NCBI GenBank assembly: GCA_900549415.1
Contig: URNX01000003.1
Location: 1-64,000, forward strand
Origin: an uncultured bacterium
Lineage (GTDB): Bacteria; Verrucomicrobiota; Lentisphaeria; Victivallales; UBA1829
DNA length: 64,000 bases
Direction of reading: 5' to 3'
Within the stretch, counting starts at the first letter, position 1. Each line of letters opens with the position of its first letter. Under the pieces are notes generated by a model that saw only the letters and a program-made list of their open reading frames with translations, had not been told where the DNA came from and ran no database searches. Shown here in pieces: positions 25,174 to 33,715 of the stretch. The position numbers and the translations under genes are program-made.

Positions 25174-26010
25174 TTATTGTATTTTCGCTGAAAACCGTTC
25201 GCGGTAACGGCAATGCAGACAGAGCGGCTCGCGGACTTCTCCACGCAGGAACGCGTTGCGCATCTGCTCGAAGCGGCGCGAAAAGAGAATCTCCTTCAGC
25301 GGCCTTTCCGCGGCGTTTCCAAAGTTCATCACGCCGTCCGCATCGAGACAGCACGCGGTCACTTCGCCCGTGCAGAGAACCCCGAACTGGCGGTGTCCGC
25401 CGTGACAGAATCCGCGCGCGGAACCCGCCGGAGAATTCAGCGACGGCCATTCGAACGAGCGGTCCCGGTGCAGAGAAAGCCGCGCGGCAAGCGGCACGCT
25501 CCCGAACTGTTTCAAAAAGCCATCCAGCTTCACGCCATACCGGGCGGACAAACAGGCACATTCCGCTTCAAAATTGCCGACATCCCACAGGCGGTAATTG
25601 ATACGCAGATTCGGGTTGGCGGAACGGAGCGAATCGCAGAACCCGCAGATTTCCTCCAGCGTTTCCGCGGGAAGCCCCGCATGGAGAGAAATATTGAGCT
25701 GACGGTATACCGGATTTTCGAGCTGCGCCGCGTTTCCGCATCCGAACAGCGTTCCGTTGGTCGTCATGCAGAGCGGCAGATTGACCGAGGCGGCGATCCG
25801 GGTGAATTCGGGAAGCGACGGGTGCAGCAGAGCCTCTCCCATGACATGCAGATACGCCTGCTCCGCAAGCTCCGCCACTTGCGGAGCCAGACGTGCAAAC
25901 AGTTCTTCGCTCATCCGTGCGGGCGGACGCCGTGTCCCGGCGCAGAAGGGGCAGTTCCGGTTGCAGACGTTTGTCAGCTCCAGATAAGCCGTGCGGAAAC
26001 GCTTCGACAT
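25174..26010 (-). CDS. Radical SAM/SPASM domain protein
   Basis: A 278-aa protein. The radical SAM cluster motif is NVCNRNCPFC (CxxxCxxC, about residues 16-23). A C-terminal SPASM-like set of cysteines (ARGFCHG ... LCTGEVTACCLDADG ... LCLHC) would bind a second iron-sulfur cluster. NISLHAG and MTTNGTLF are typical of the barrel. Such enzymes modify peptides or proteins, or act as maturases. It lies 6 bp behind a lipoprotein gene and next to the lacI cassette. No small precursor-peptide gene is visible beside it, so the substrate is unknown. Confidence 0.87.
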   Translation of the reverse strand: MSKRFRTAYLELTNVCNRNCPFCAGTRRPPARMSEELFARLAPQVAELAEQAYLHVMGEALLHPSLPEFTRIAASVNLPLCMTTNGTLFGCGNAAQLENPVYRQLNISLHAGLPAETLEEICGFCDSLRSANPNLRINYRLWDVGNFEAECACLSARYGVKLDGFLKQFGSVPLAARLSLHRDRSFEWPSLNSPAGSARGFCHGGHRQFGVLCTGEVTACCLDADGVMNFGNAAERPLKEILFSRRFEQMRNAFLRGEVREPLCLHCRYRERFSAKIQ

Positions 26011-26016
26011 TCCGGT

Positions 26017-26820
26017 TTATTTCGTTTTGAGGGAAACGGGATCCTTGAGAAGCGCTTCTTCAAGTTCGCTCTGCGAAAGGATCAGCGCCTTGACCGGCTT
26101 CCATCCGGAGAAATTCCGTTCCGAAGATTCGCCCGTCACGACCAATTTTCTGCCGGAAAGCGGACTCGTCCAGATGAGAGAAATCTGTACTTTCCGGACG
26201 GGTACGTCCTCACCGCTGCGGATGTAGTCCATCCATTTTCTGACCTGTTTGTCACGGTTCGGCTCCTCGGGTGGCGTCAGATAAAATTTTGTTGCGGAAA
26301 CCACAGGCTCATTGAAACGGATTTCGTTGATGTCGCCGGCCTCAAGTTCGGGGAAGAAATTTGCGATGAAATTGACCGATGCTTTTTTTGCGTTTTCATA
26401 CGCCGTATCCGCAGGGATGAAGTGTTTGCAGACGACCTGATTCGGAGTCCATCCGCGCAGAGAGCGTTCGCCGGTTCCGTCCACGACGAGCGAGAACCCG
26501 GACTTCGGCAGATGCCAGACGAATGCGGTGTGCATGAAATCGTACTTGCTGGTTTCGCGCACCTTCCAGCTGTCAAAGCGGTTCGGTCCGTGTCCGATCG
26601 GCGAAAATTCGGGGCTTGCGTAAGGGGAGATCATTTCCGACATCAGGATCGGATCGTTGTAGCGCACGAAATTGCGATCGTTTTCGGGTAGATCGCGGCT
26701 GTTTTTGAGGGCGTATTCGCGAGCCCGTTCCGCGGCGTCCGTCCGCCAGTCTGTCCGGCACCCCGCCGCCAGCAGAAGCAGCGGAAGGAAAAGCAGAGAT
26801 ATTTTTCCGAAAGTCATCAT
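26017..26820 (-). CDS. Lipoprotein of unknown function
   Basis: About 267 aa. It has a lipoprotein signal peptide with the lipobox LLLAAGC (Cys at about residue 20), starting at one of two adjacent ATG codons behind GAGGAAC. The mature part has no family that I recognise. It has mixed alpha/beta character with repeated segments of similar style (SLRGWTPNQVVCKHFI and NFSGWKPVKALILSQ), suggesting two related sub-domains. A -10-like TATATT lies about 20-30 bases upstream. It is followed at 6 bp by the radical SAM gene. Confidence 0.75.
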   Translation of the reverse strand: MMTFGKISLLFLPLLLLAAGCRTDWRTDAAERAREYALKNSRDLPENDRNFVRYNDPILMSEMISPYASPEFSPIGHGPNRFDSWKVRETSKYDFMHTAFVWHLPKSGFSLVVDGTGERSLRGWTPNQVVCKHFIPADTAYENAKKASVNFIANFFPELEAGDINEIRFNEPVVSATKFYLTPPEEPNRDKQVRKWMDYIRSGEDVPVRKVQISLIWTSPLSGRKLVVTGESSERNFSGWKPVKALILSQSELEEALLKDPVSLKTK

Positions 26821-26882
26821 CAGTTCCTCGATAATTTTTTCATTAATATAGTCCGCTTTCAGCAGTTTTAAAGCCTGCGGAG

Positions 26883-26920
26883 AAAAAAAACTGGCGAACC
26901 GGAAACACCCGGTCCGCCGG
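26883..26920 (-). terminator. Intrinsic terminator after the SGNH hydrolase gene
   Basis: On the minus strand CCGGCGGACCGG pairs with CCGGTTCGCCAG (G-U pairs allowed) across a 6-base loop and is followed by T8. It lies 12 bases past the stop. Confidence 0.88.
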
Positions 26921-26932
26921 AAAAGTTTCTTT

Positions 26933-27667
26933 TCACCGGAACGTGGAGGGAAGAGAGAGAAGCTGATACACGAGAGTCTTCGCGATACGGTCGTGACCGG
27001 CGGCATTCGGATGAAGACGATCCGTGTCCGCATCGTGGAAGAACTGCGCATAGGCGTCATTCACCGGGAAAAGACCGCTCACGGCAAACAGATCAATCAC
27101 GGGAACCGACCAGAGGCTTCCAGCTTCGCGCAGGGCGGAAATGTAATCGTCCACATAAACGTCGATGTCGTTCGGGAAGGTCTCTTCCGGCTGAACGTTC
27201 GTGCCGCCGAAGTTCGCATAACCGCGGTGAACCGGAGTCAGCAGAATAATCTGCTGAAGCGGGAAATTCTCCTTCAGATATTTCAGCCCGATGTTGATGC
27301 GGCCGCGGAAGGTGTCCGGATCCATGCAGAATTCTCGGCGCTGTTTCTTCATCACTGTACCGTGCGAATTCACCTCCTCCTCATGCGTTGCGAACCATTC
27401 GCCGAGGGGAACGTGGCTGTTGTAGTCGTTGGTTCCCATGAAAACAAGAATCGCATCAAGATCCGTTCCGTGATCCTGTTTCAACGCTTCCGCCTGCTTG
27501 ACGAGTCCGGCCCAGCTCCAGCCGTTGATACCGTAAACCAGATGTTCGATGCCGAGGTAATCGCGCAGAAACTGCCAGTAGTTTTTCGTGGTTCCGACAT
27601 GACATTTATCCGTAATGGAATCGCCCAGGAAGGCGACCTTTTTCCCGTACCATTGAGTTGTTCTCAT
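26933..27667 (-). CDS. SGNH/GDSL-family esterase or hydrolase
   Basis: A 244-aa protein with the SGNH blocks: AFLGDSITDK (block I, catalytic Ser about residue 17), the Gly in GINGWSWAG, MGTNDYN (block III) and DRLHPNAAGHDRIA (block V, catalytic Asp and His). There is no signal peptide, so it is cytoplasmic. Members are often acetylxylan esterases or other carbohydrate deacetylases, which would suit the surrounding glycan genes. The start is the ATG behind AAGGATG. It is monocistronic with its own terminator. Confidence 0.88.
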   Translation of the reverse strand: MRTTQWYGKKVAFLGDSITDKCHVGTTKNYWQFLRDYLGIEHLVYGINGWSWAGLVKQAEALKQDHGTDLDAILVFMGTNDYNSHVPLGEWFATHEEEVNSHGTVMKKQRREFCMDPDTFRGRINIGLKYLKENFPLQQIILLTPVHRGYANFGGTNVQPEETFPNDIDVYVDDYISALREAGSLWSVPVIDLFAVSGLFPVNDAYAQFFHDADTDRLHPNAAGHDRIAKTLVYQLLSLPSTFR

Positions 27668-27763
27668 TTGAAAACATCCTTGTTTTAAAAATTTTCTTAT
27701 CCGGAAAGATAGCACGTTTTTCCTCCATTTCCACACGCTTTTTCAAAAACTCGCGTTCTTTGA

Positions 27764-27791
27764 TTGAAAAATCGCCGTTTCGGTGTAAATT
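27764..27791 (+). promoter_or_regulatory. Sigma-70-like promoter of the gpmI run
   Basis: TTGAAA (27764-27769), 16 bases, TAAATT (27786-27791), about 40 bases before the gpmI start. Confidence 0.65.
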
Positions 27792-27831
27792 TACGGTATC
27801 AGAAAAACTCTAAAACGAAAGGAAACTCATC

Positions 27832-29478
27832 ATGCAGGCTTTACAGCGCAATCCGAAATTCCAGGGCAGAAAAGGACCCGTCGTCCTCGCCATCATGGAC
27901 GGTGTCGGCATCGGCAAATACAAAGAGGGAGACGCCGTTCTCGACTCCCCCACGCCGTTCCTCCACAAACTCATGGCAACCATGCCCTACACTCAGCTGA
28001 AAGCGCACGGGACCGCAGTCGGTCTTCCCTCCGACGCCGATATGGGCAACTCCGAAGTCGGACATAACGCAATGGGTGCCGGACGCGTCTTCGCGCAGGG
28101 TGCAAAGCTCGTCTCCGAGGCCATCCGCTCCGGCAAAATGTTTGAAGGCAAAACCTGGAAAAAAGCCGTGGAAGAAGCCAAGAAAGGCGGAACCATGCAC
28201 TTCATCGGCCTCTTCTCCGACGGCAATGTCCACAGCCATATCGACCACCTCAAAGGCATGGTCGAAGAAGCGAAAAAGGAAGGCGTCAAATCCATCCGCT
28301 TCCACATCCTTCTCGACGGACGCGACGTTCCCGAGACCTCCGCGCTCGACTACGTTCTCCCCTTTGAAGAATACCTCAAAGGTCTCAACGCCCAGGGGCT
28401 TGACTACCGCATCGCTTCCGGCGGCGGACGCATGAACATCACCATGGACCGCTACGGCGCAAACTGGGATATGGTCCGCAAGGGCTGGGAAACTCACGTC
28501 GCGGGAAAAGGACGCTTCTTCAAGTCCGCTCAGGAAGCGATCGAAACGCTCCGCGCAGAGACCAAGGCCATCGACCAGGATCTCCCGCCGTTCGTCATCT
28601 CCGAAGACGGCCAGAACCCCGTCGGAGCAATCAAGGACGGCGACGTCGTCATTTACTTCAACTTCCGCGGCGACCGCGCGATCGAAATCAGCGAAGCATT
28701 CGATGATCCCAAGTTCGACAAGTTCGAGCGCGTCCCGAATCCGAAGGTCTTCTACGCCGGCATGATGGAATACGACGGCGACCTCCACATCCCGAACAAC
28801 TACCTCGTCAATCCGCCGGAAATCAACAACACCATCGGCGAATACCTCTGCAACAGCGGCGTCCGCCAGTTCGCCATCAGCGAAACGCAGAAGTACGGAC
28901 ACGTCACCTACTTCTTCAACGGCAACCGCTCCGGCAAGTTCAACGAAGAGCTCGAAACCTATCAGGAAATTCCCTCCGACATCATCCCGTTCGAACAGCG
29001 CCCGTGGATGCAGTGCGCGGAAATCACCGACGCCGTCATTGCCGCAATCGAATCCGGCAAGTACGACTTCATCCGCCTCAACTATCCGAACGGCGACATG
29101 GTCGGCCACACCGGCAACTACCAGGCTGTGCAGGTCGGCATGGGCGCTCTTGACCTCTGCCTCCAGAGACTCGCAGCGGCCGTCGAAAAAGCGGGCGGAA
29201 TTCTCCTCTGCACCGCCGACCACGGCAATGCGGATGACATGTTCGAGCACGACAAGACCGGAGCGGTGAAGCTGGACAAGAACGGCGAACCGCGCCGCAA
29301 GACCAGCCACTCCCTCAACCCGGTTCCCTGCTTCATCTATGACCCGGGCTACAAGGGCGAATACTCGCAGGAACTGAATTCCGGACTTGGCATCAGCTCC
29401 ATCGCGGGAACCTGCGCCGAACTCCTCGGATTCGTCGCCCCCGCAGAATACGATAAATCCGTCCTCACCTGGAAGTAA
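27832..29478 (+). CDS. gpmI: 2,3-bisphosphoglycerate-independent phosphoglycerate mutase
   Basis: A 548-aa manganese enzyme of glycolysis that interconverts 3- and 2-phosphoglycerate. It belongs to the alkaline phosphatase superfamily. The metal site begins with VVLAIMDGVGIG, and the phosphorylated Ser is in DADMGNSEVGHNAMGAGR (about residue 72). NYPNGDMVGHTG and TADHGNAD carry the remaining metal ligands. It is the first gene of a forward housekeeping run and is followed by an exonuclease gene after 3 bp. Confidence 0.97.
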   Translation: MQALQRNPKFQGRKGPVVLAIMDGVGIGKYKEGDAVLDSPTPFLHKLMATMPYTQLKAHGTAVGLPSDADMGNSEVGHNAMGAGRVFAQGAKLVSEAIRSGKMFEGKTWKKAVEEAKKGGTMHFIGLFSDGNVHSHIDHLKGMVEEAKKEGVKSIRFHILLDGRDVPETSALDYVLPFEEYLKGLNAQGLDYRIASGGGRMNITMDRYGANWDMVRKGWETHVAGKGRFFKSAQEAIETLRAETKAIDQDLPPFVISEDGQNPVGAIKDGDVVIYFNFRGDRAIEISEAFDDPKFDKFERVPNPKVFYAGMMEYDGDLHIPNNYLVNPPEINNTIGEYLCNSGVRQFAISETQKYGHVTYFFNGNRSGKFNEELETYQEIPSDIIPFEQRPWMQCAEITDAVIAAIESGKYDFIRLNYPNGDMVGHTGNYQAVQVGMGALDLCLQRLAAAVEKAGGILLCTADHGNADDMFEHDKTGAVKLDKNGEPRRKTSHSLNPVPCFIYDPGYKGEYSQELNSGLGISSIAGTCAELLGFVAPAEYDKSVLTWK

Positions 29479-29481
29479 GCC

Positions 29482-30465
29482 ATGAACGACACGCCGATCC
29501 TGCTGGTCGATTCGTATGCGCAGATTTACCGCGGCTTCCATGCCGTGCGCTATCTCTCGACTCCGGACGGCGTGCCGACAAACGCCGTTTTCGCGATGAC
29601 GAAGTTCCTGCTCAAACTGCACAGGGAACATCCCTCGCAAAACGGCGCATTCGTGTTCGACAAGGGCAAGCCCGCATTCCGCATGGAGCTCGCCCCCGAC
29701 TACAAGGCAAACCGTCCGCCGATGCCCGATGAACTCAAAGTCCAGATTCCCGTCATACGGGAACTCGTCCGGGCATTCGGATGGAGCCTCATTGAACACG
29801 AAGGTTATGAAGCGGACGATCTGATCGCCTCGCTCGCAAAAGCTTTCCCGCAAAACCAGGTCTTCATCTTCTCCGGCGACAAGGATATTTCGCAGATCAT
29901 CGACTCCCGCGTCTCCATGCTCGTTCCCAATCCGGCGGGCGATGTCGCAAAACGCGGAATCGAAGAGGTCAAGGAGAAGTTCGGCATTGCACCCGGGCAG
30001 ATCGCCGATTATCTCGCGCTCGTGGGCGATACCGCAGACAACATCCCCGGAGTCCCCGGAGTCGGCCCCAAAACCGCCGCCGCACTCCTCAACCAGTTCG
30101 GCTCCGCGGAAAACATGTTCGCGCACCTCGACGAGGTCAAACGCGACACGCTCCGCAAAAAACTGGAAGACGCCAAAGACCGGTTTGCAACCAATCTCAA
30201 ACTCGTGCGGCTGGATGACGTCCCGCCGGAAGGAACCGTCTGGACTCTTGACAGCGTCCGCCGCTCCGAACCGGATTTCGCCGCAATCCGCGCAATCGCA
30301 AAAAAAATGTCGCTCAAAAGCATTCTCAAAGAGATCGACGCGATTGCCGGGCCGGAGCCGCCGGAGCCGGAAAACGACCTGTTCGCTTTCGCAGAATCCG
30401 CCCCGGAACCGGAAACTGAACCCGAAAAAGCGTCTGACTCCATGACGCAGATGGATCTGTTCTGA
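29482..30465 (+). CDS. Stand-alone 5'-3' exonuclease (FEN-type) with a clamp-binding tail
   Basis: A 327-aa protein equivalent to the 5' nuclease domain of DNA polymerase I without the polymerase. The acidic metal cluster is visible (LLVDSYAQIYR, EADDLIA, FSGDKDISQ). The helix-three-turn-helix GVPGVGPKTAAALL (about residues 190-203) binds DNA. The last residues, TQMDLF, fit the bacterial beta-sliding-clamp box (QLxLF type), and the linker before them is acidic and Pro-rich. Known roles of such nucleases are primer removal and repair. The stop overlaps the rlmI start by one base. Confidence 0.92.
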   Translation: MNDTPILLVDSYAQIYRGFHAVRYLSTPDGVPTNAVFAMTKFLLKLHREHPSQNGAFVFDKGKPAFRMELAPDYKANRPPMPDELKVQIPVIRELVRAFGWSLIEHEGYEADDLIASLAKAFPQNQVFIFSGDKDISQIIDSRVSMLVPNPAGDVAKRGIEEVKEKFGIAPGQIADYLALVGDTADNIPGVPGVGPKTAAALLNQFGSAENMFAHLDEVKRDTLRKKLEDAKDRFATNLKLVRLDDVPPEGTVWTLDSVRRSEPDFAAIRAIAKKMSLKSILKEIDAIAGPEPPEPENDLFAFAESAPEPETEPEKASDSMTQMDLF

Positions 30466-31658
30466 TGCCACTTGAACTCATACTCAAAGAGGGACGCGAA
30501 AAATCCCTGCTGCGCCGCCACCCCTGGATCTTCTCGGGAGCCGTCGCTGAAATCAACGGCGAACCGGTCAAGGGCGCCGACATTGTAATTGGTGACTCCA
30601 AACACCATTTTCTCGCACTCGCATCGCTCTCCCCGGAATCGCGTCTCACCGCACGCGTCTGGACGTTTCAGGAAGATGAAACCATCGACCAGGCATTCTT
30701 CGACCGCCGCTTCCGGAAGGCTTTTGAACTGCGCAAAGCGGCATTCGGCTCCCTTCCCGACGCGTTCCGCCTCATCAATGCGGAATCCGACGGGCTCCCC
30801 GGCGTAATCGTCGATATCTACAGCGGCTATGCCGTCTGCCAGCTCAGCTCGGCGGGCGCAGACTTTCACCGCGCGGAAATAGCAAATGCCGCTCTGCACT
30901 ACGCAAAGGGCGTCTACGAACGCTCCGACGTCGACTCCCGCACAAAGGAGGGACTCGAACCCTCATGCGGGCCGCTCGCCGGAGAAGAACTCCCCGCGAC
31001 AATTGAATTCACCGAAAACGGAGTCCGCTACAGCATGAATCCGCGCACCGGGCACAAGACGGGTTTCTATCTGGATCAGCGTCTCAGCCGCCTCGCCGTC
31101 ATGAATGCGGCGAAGGGCGCAAAAAATGTTCTCAACTGCTTCTGCTACACCGGCGGATTCGGACTCGCAGCAGCACGCGGAGGCGCGGAACATGTGCTGA
31201 ACGTTGACTCCTCCGCTCCCGCACTGGAGCTCGCACGGGCAAATGCGGAACTGAACGGATTCTCGCCGGAACAGTTCGAAACATACGAGGCGGACGTCTT
31301 CCAGTTCCTGCGCAAATGCCGCGACATGGGACGCTCCTTCGATCTGATCATTCTCGACCCGCCGAAATTCGCGGAAACCGTTTCGCAGGTTCCGAAGGCC
31401 GCGCGCGCATACAAGGACATCAATCTGCTCGCAATGAAACTGCTCGCCCCCGGCGGACGGCTCTTCACATTCTCCTGCTCCGGCGCGATGGACGACGCCC
31501 TGTTCGCAAAAGTCGTCGATTCCGCCGCGTGCGATGCAAAAGCCGATTTCCGCATCACCGGCCATCTCGAACAGGGCCCCGACCACCCCGTCGCGGCGAA
31601 CTTCCCCGAAGGACGATACCTAAAGGGCATTACCGGAATCAAACTTGGAACTTTATAA
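30465..31658 (+). CDS. rlmI: 23S rRNA (cytosine-C5) methyltransferase, RlmI type
   Basis: A 397-aa class I rRNA large subunit methyltransferase. It has an N-terminal PUA-like RNA-binding domain (RRHPWIFSGAV, residues about 17-75) and a Rossmann-type methyltransferase domain. GFYLDQR, FCYTGGFGLAAARGG (SAM binding), ILDPPKF (motif IV, about 298) and the catalytic-cysteine region FTFSCSGAM are the expected signatures. Members methylate C5 of a cytosine in 23S rRNA (C1962 in E. coli). It overlaps the exonuclease gene by one base. Confidence 0.92.
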   Translation: MPLELILKEGREKSLLRRHPWIFSGAVAEINGEPVKGADIVIGDSKHHFLALASLSPESRLTARVWTFQEDETIDQAFFDRRFRKAFELRKAAFGSLPDAFRLINAESDGLPGVIVDIYSGYAVCQLSSAGADFHRAEIANAALHYAKGVYERSDVDSRTKEGLEPSCGPLAGEELPATIEFTENGVRYSMNPRTGHKTGFYLDQRLSRLAVMNAAKGAKNVLNCFCYTGGFGLAAARGGAEHVLNVDSSAPALELARANAELNGFSPEQFETYEADVFQFLRKCRDMGRSFDLIILDPPKFAETVSQVPKAARAYKDINLLAMKLLAPGGRLFTFSCSGAMDDALFAKVVDSAACDAKADFRITGHLEQGPDHPVAANFPEGRYLKGITGIKLGTL

Positions 31659-31674
31659 TACTGGAGAACGCATC

Positions 31675-32490
31675 ATGAAATTCATGGAAATGCTCAACAA
31701 CGCATGGGACAAGTCAAAATCGCTCGTCTGCGTGGGACTCGACCCCGACCTCAACAAGCTTCCGGCGTGCGTCCGCGAAAAGGAACACCCGATTTTCGAA
31801 TTCAACAAAGCTCTCATCGACGCAACCGCAGATCTCGTCTGCTGCTACAAACCGCAGATCGCCTACTACGCCGGACAGTCTGCCGATGAAGACCTTCTCA
31901 TGACCATGCGCTACCTCAAGAAAAACCATCCCGCAATCCCCGTCATTCTCGACGCGAAGCGCGCGGATATCGGCGCAACCACCAACATGTACGCGCACGA
32001 AGCGTTTGAACGCTTTGAAGCCGACGCCGTCACCGTCAACCCCTACATGGGCATGGACGCCATCAAGCCGTTCCTCGACCATGCGGACAAGGGCGTCGTC
32101 GTTCTCTGCCGCACCTCCAATCCGGGCGCGAAAGAGATTCAGGAAATCAAAACCGCGGATGGAATCGAGCTTTACAAGCATGTGGCGAAGCTGATCGCCG
32201 GACCGTGGAACTACAACGGCAACACCCTTCTCGTCGCGGGCGCAACCTTCCCGGAGGAACTCGGGGAAATCCGCCGCATCGTCGGCGACGTCCCGCTGCT
32301 CGTCCCCGGAATCGGCGCCCAGGGCGGCGACGTCGAAAAGGTCATGAAGAACGGCGTCGACAGCCGCGGCAACGGTCTTATCATAAACTCTTCGCGCGGC
32401 ATCATCTACGCTTCGAACGGAGACGACTTTGCCGAAGCGGCGCGCAAGGCGGCCGCAACACTTCGCGACACAATCAACCGGTACCGCTGA
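31675..32490 (+). CDS. pyrF: Orotidine 5'-phosphate decarboxylase (type 2)
   Basis: A 271-aa enzyme that decarboxylates OMP to UMP, the last step of de novo pyrimidine synthesis. The active-site motif is ILDAKRADIGAT (about residues 89-100), with Asp and Lys at the catalytic positions; CVGLDPDL begins the barrel. The C-terminal phosphate-binding region is LVPGIGAQGGDVE. The longer form of about 270 aa belongs to the type 2 group. I start at MKFMEML, which has GGAG upstream, not 10 codons earlier inside the end of rlmI. Confidence 0.96.
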   Translation: MKFMEMLNNAWDKSKSLVCVGLDPDLNKLPACVREKEHPIFEFNKALIDATADLVCCYKPQIAYYAGQSADEDLLMTMRYLKKNHPAIPVILDAKRADIGATTNMYAHEAFERFEADAVTVNPYMGMDAIKPFLDHADKGVVVLCRTSNPGAKEIQEIKTADGIELYKHVAKLIAGPWNYNGNTLLVAGATFPEELGEIRRIVGDVPLLVPGIGAQGGDVEKVMKNGVDSRGNGLIINSSRGIIYASNGDDFAEAARKAAATLRDTINRYR

Positions 32491-32492
32491 AC

Positions 32493-33362
32493 ATGAACAC
32501 GCAACGGAAAAACGCGGCAATCATCGGGATCGGGCTTCTCGGCTCCTCGCTCGGAATGGCGCTGAAAAACAGCGGCTACGAACGCAGCGGCTGGACGCGC
32601 CGTCCCGCCGTAACAAAATGGGCGCTGGAACACGACGTCATCGACCGCGGCTATGCGGCTCCCGAAGAGGCTTTTTCCGACGCGGATATTCTCATTCTCT
32701 GTGTGCCGATCCCGCAGATCATCGAATACATCAAACAGTATTCGCATCTCATGAAGCCCGGCGCTGTCCTGACCGATATCGGCAGTGTCAAGAGCGTCAT
32801 TGAACAGGCGGCGCTCTCCGCAAATGCGCGTTTCATCGGCGGGCATCCGATGGCCGGAACCGAAAAAACGGGACCCGAAAACGGGTTCCCGACCCTTTAC
32901 GCAAACGCCGACGTCTTTGTCGTTCCGCCCGCCGGAGCACGCGAAGAGGATACGGCGGAAGTGGAAAAACTCTGGCGTTCGATCGGCACCAACACCACGC
33001 GCATCAACGCGGCGGAACATGACGACCTGGTGGCGCACACGAGTCATCTCACCCATGTCGTCGCCAGCGCGCTGACCCTTGCAACTCTGGATGTGGATTC
33101 GGAAGCGAAACGCCGGCTCCGTTTTTCCGGCTCGGCGACGGGGTTCCGCGACACTTCGCGCATCGCCTCCAGCTCCCCGCAGATGTGGCGCGAAATCATC
33201 GAACACAATGTACCCGCCGTCGTCGATTCGCTCCGTTCATTCGCAAAGCGCTTCGAGGCGATGGCGGAACAGATCCGGACCGGAGATTTCGATGGATTCG
33301 AACGCGAGTTCGGACGCGGCAAAGCCTTGCGCGATGAATGGATGAAGTATAAAAAATACTGA
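32493..33362 (+). CDS. tyrA: Prephenate dehydrogenase
   Basis: A 289-aa NAD(P)-dependent enzyme that makes 4-hydroxyphenylpyruvate from prephenate for tyrosine. It has the nucleotide-binding loop IIGIGLLGSSLG (about residues 9-20), TDIGSVKS, and the substrate signature GGHPMAGTEKTG (about 114-125). The AHTSHLTHV segment carries the catalytic-region histidines. There is no ACT or chorismate mutase domain, so it is monofunctional. Its ATG is 2 bases after the pyrF stop, with no clear ribosome-binding site, suggesting coupled translation. Confidence 0.93.
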   Translation: MNTQRKNAAIIGIGLLGSSLGMALKNSGYERSGWTRRPAVTKWALEHDVIDRGYAAPEEAFSDADILILCVPIPQIIEYIKQYSHLMKPGAVLTDIGSVKSVIEQAALSANARFIGGHPMAGTEKTGPENGFPTLYANADVFVVPPAGAREEDTAEVEKLWRSIGTNTTRINAAEHDDLVAHTSHLTHVVASALTLATLDVDSEAKRRLRFSGSATGFRDTSRIASSSPQMWREIIEHNVPAVVDSLRSFAKRFEAMAEQIRTGDFDGFEREFGRGKALRDEWMKYKKY

Positions 33363-33368
33363 TCTCTG

Positions 33369-33396
33369 TTGCATTTTTCCCGCAGCAGATTATATT
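33369..33396 (+). promoter_or_regulatory. Sigma-70-like promoter of the ftsB-like gene
   Basis: TTGCAT (33369-33374), 16 bases, TATATT (33391-33396). It is 25 bases before the start and overlaps the ribosome-binding region AAAGGAGAA. Confidence 0.65.
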
Positions 33397-33420
33397 AAAG
33401 GAAACGAAAGGAGAAGTGAC

Positions 33421-33708
33421 ATGACAACGAAAGTTCAAAAGGCGGTTTCCATCCTGCTGTTCGTCCTTCTTCTCCTGATTTTCGGGCTTTCACTTCACTT
33501 TGTCTGGCCCGCATACAACCGCAGCAGCGCTCTGCGGCAGGACCTCTCGAAACTGAATCATGAACTTCAGGAAAAGATTGACGAAAGCGTCTCTCTGAAT
33601 CGTGAAGTTCATGATCTCGAACACAGTCCCGCCGCAGCGGAAAAAGTCGCGCGCGAAAAATACAATCTCTGCAAAGAGAACGAACTGATCCTGAAATACG
33701 AAAACTGA
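33421..33708 (+). CDS. FtsB/DivIC-family septum protein
   Basis: A 95-aa bitopic membrane protein. One transmembrane helix (about residues 8-30) is followed by a coiled coil (about 36-68) and the family end EKVAREKYNLCKENELILKY. FtsB/DivIC proteins bind FtsL and FtsQ in the divisome. AAAGGAGAAG precedes the ATG. It is convergent with the CBM9-like gene, with only 7 bp between stop codons. Confidence 0.85.
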   Translation: MTTKVQKAVSILLFVLLLLIFGLSLHFVWPAYNRSSALRQDLSKLNHELQEKIDESVSLNREVHDLEHSPAAAEKVAREKYNLCKENELILKYEN

Positions 33709-33715
33709 GTCTTCC

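Noticed and set aside
27841..30471. 876-aa minus-strand open frame spanning gpmI and the exonuclease gene
   Set aside because: It is longer than either real gene but covers two genes with unmistakable catalytic motifs on the other strand. The antisense composition (Val, Phe, Gly, Asp rich) is a by-product of GC-rich third positions.
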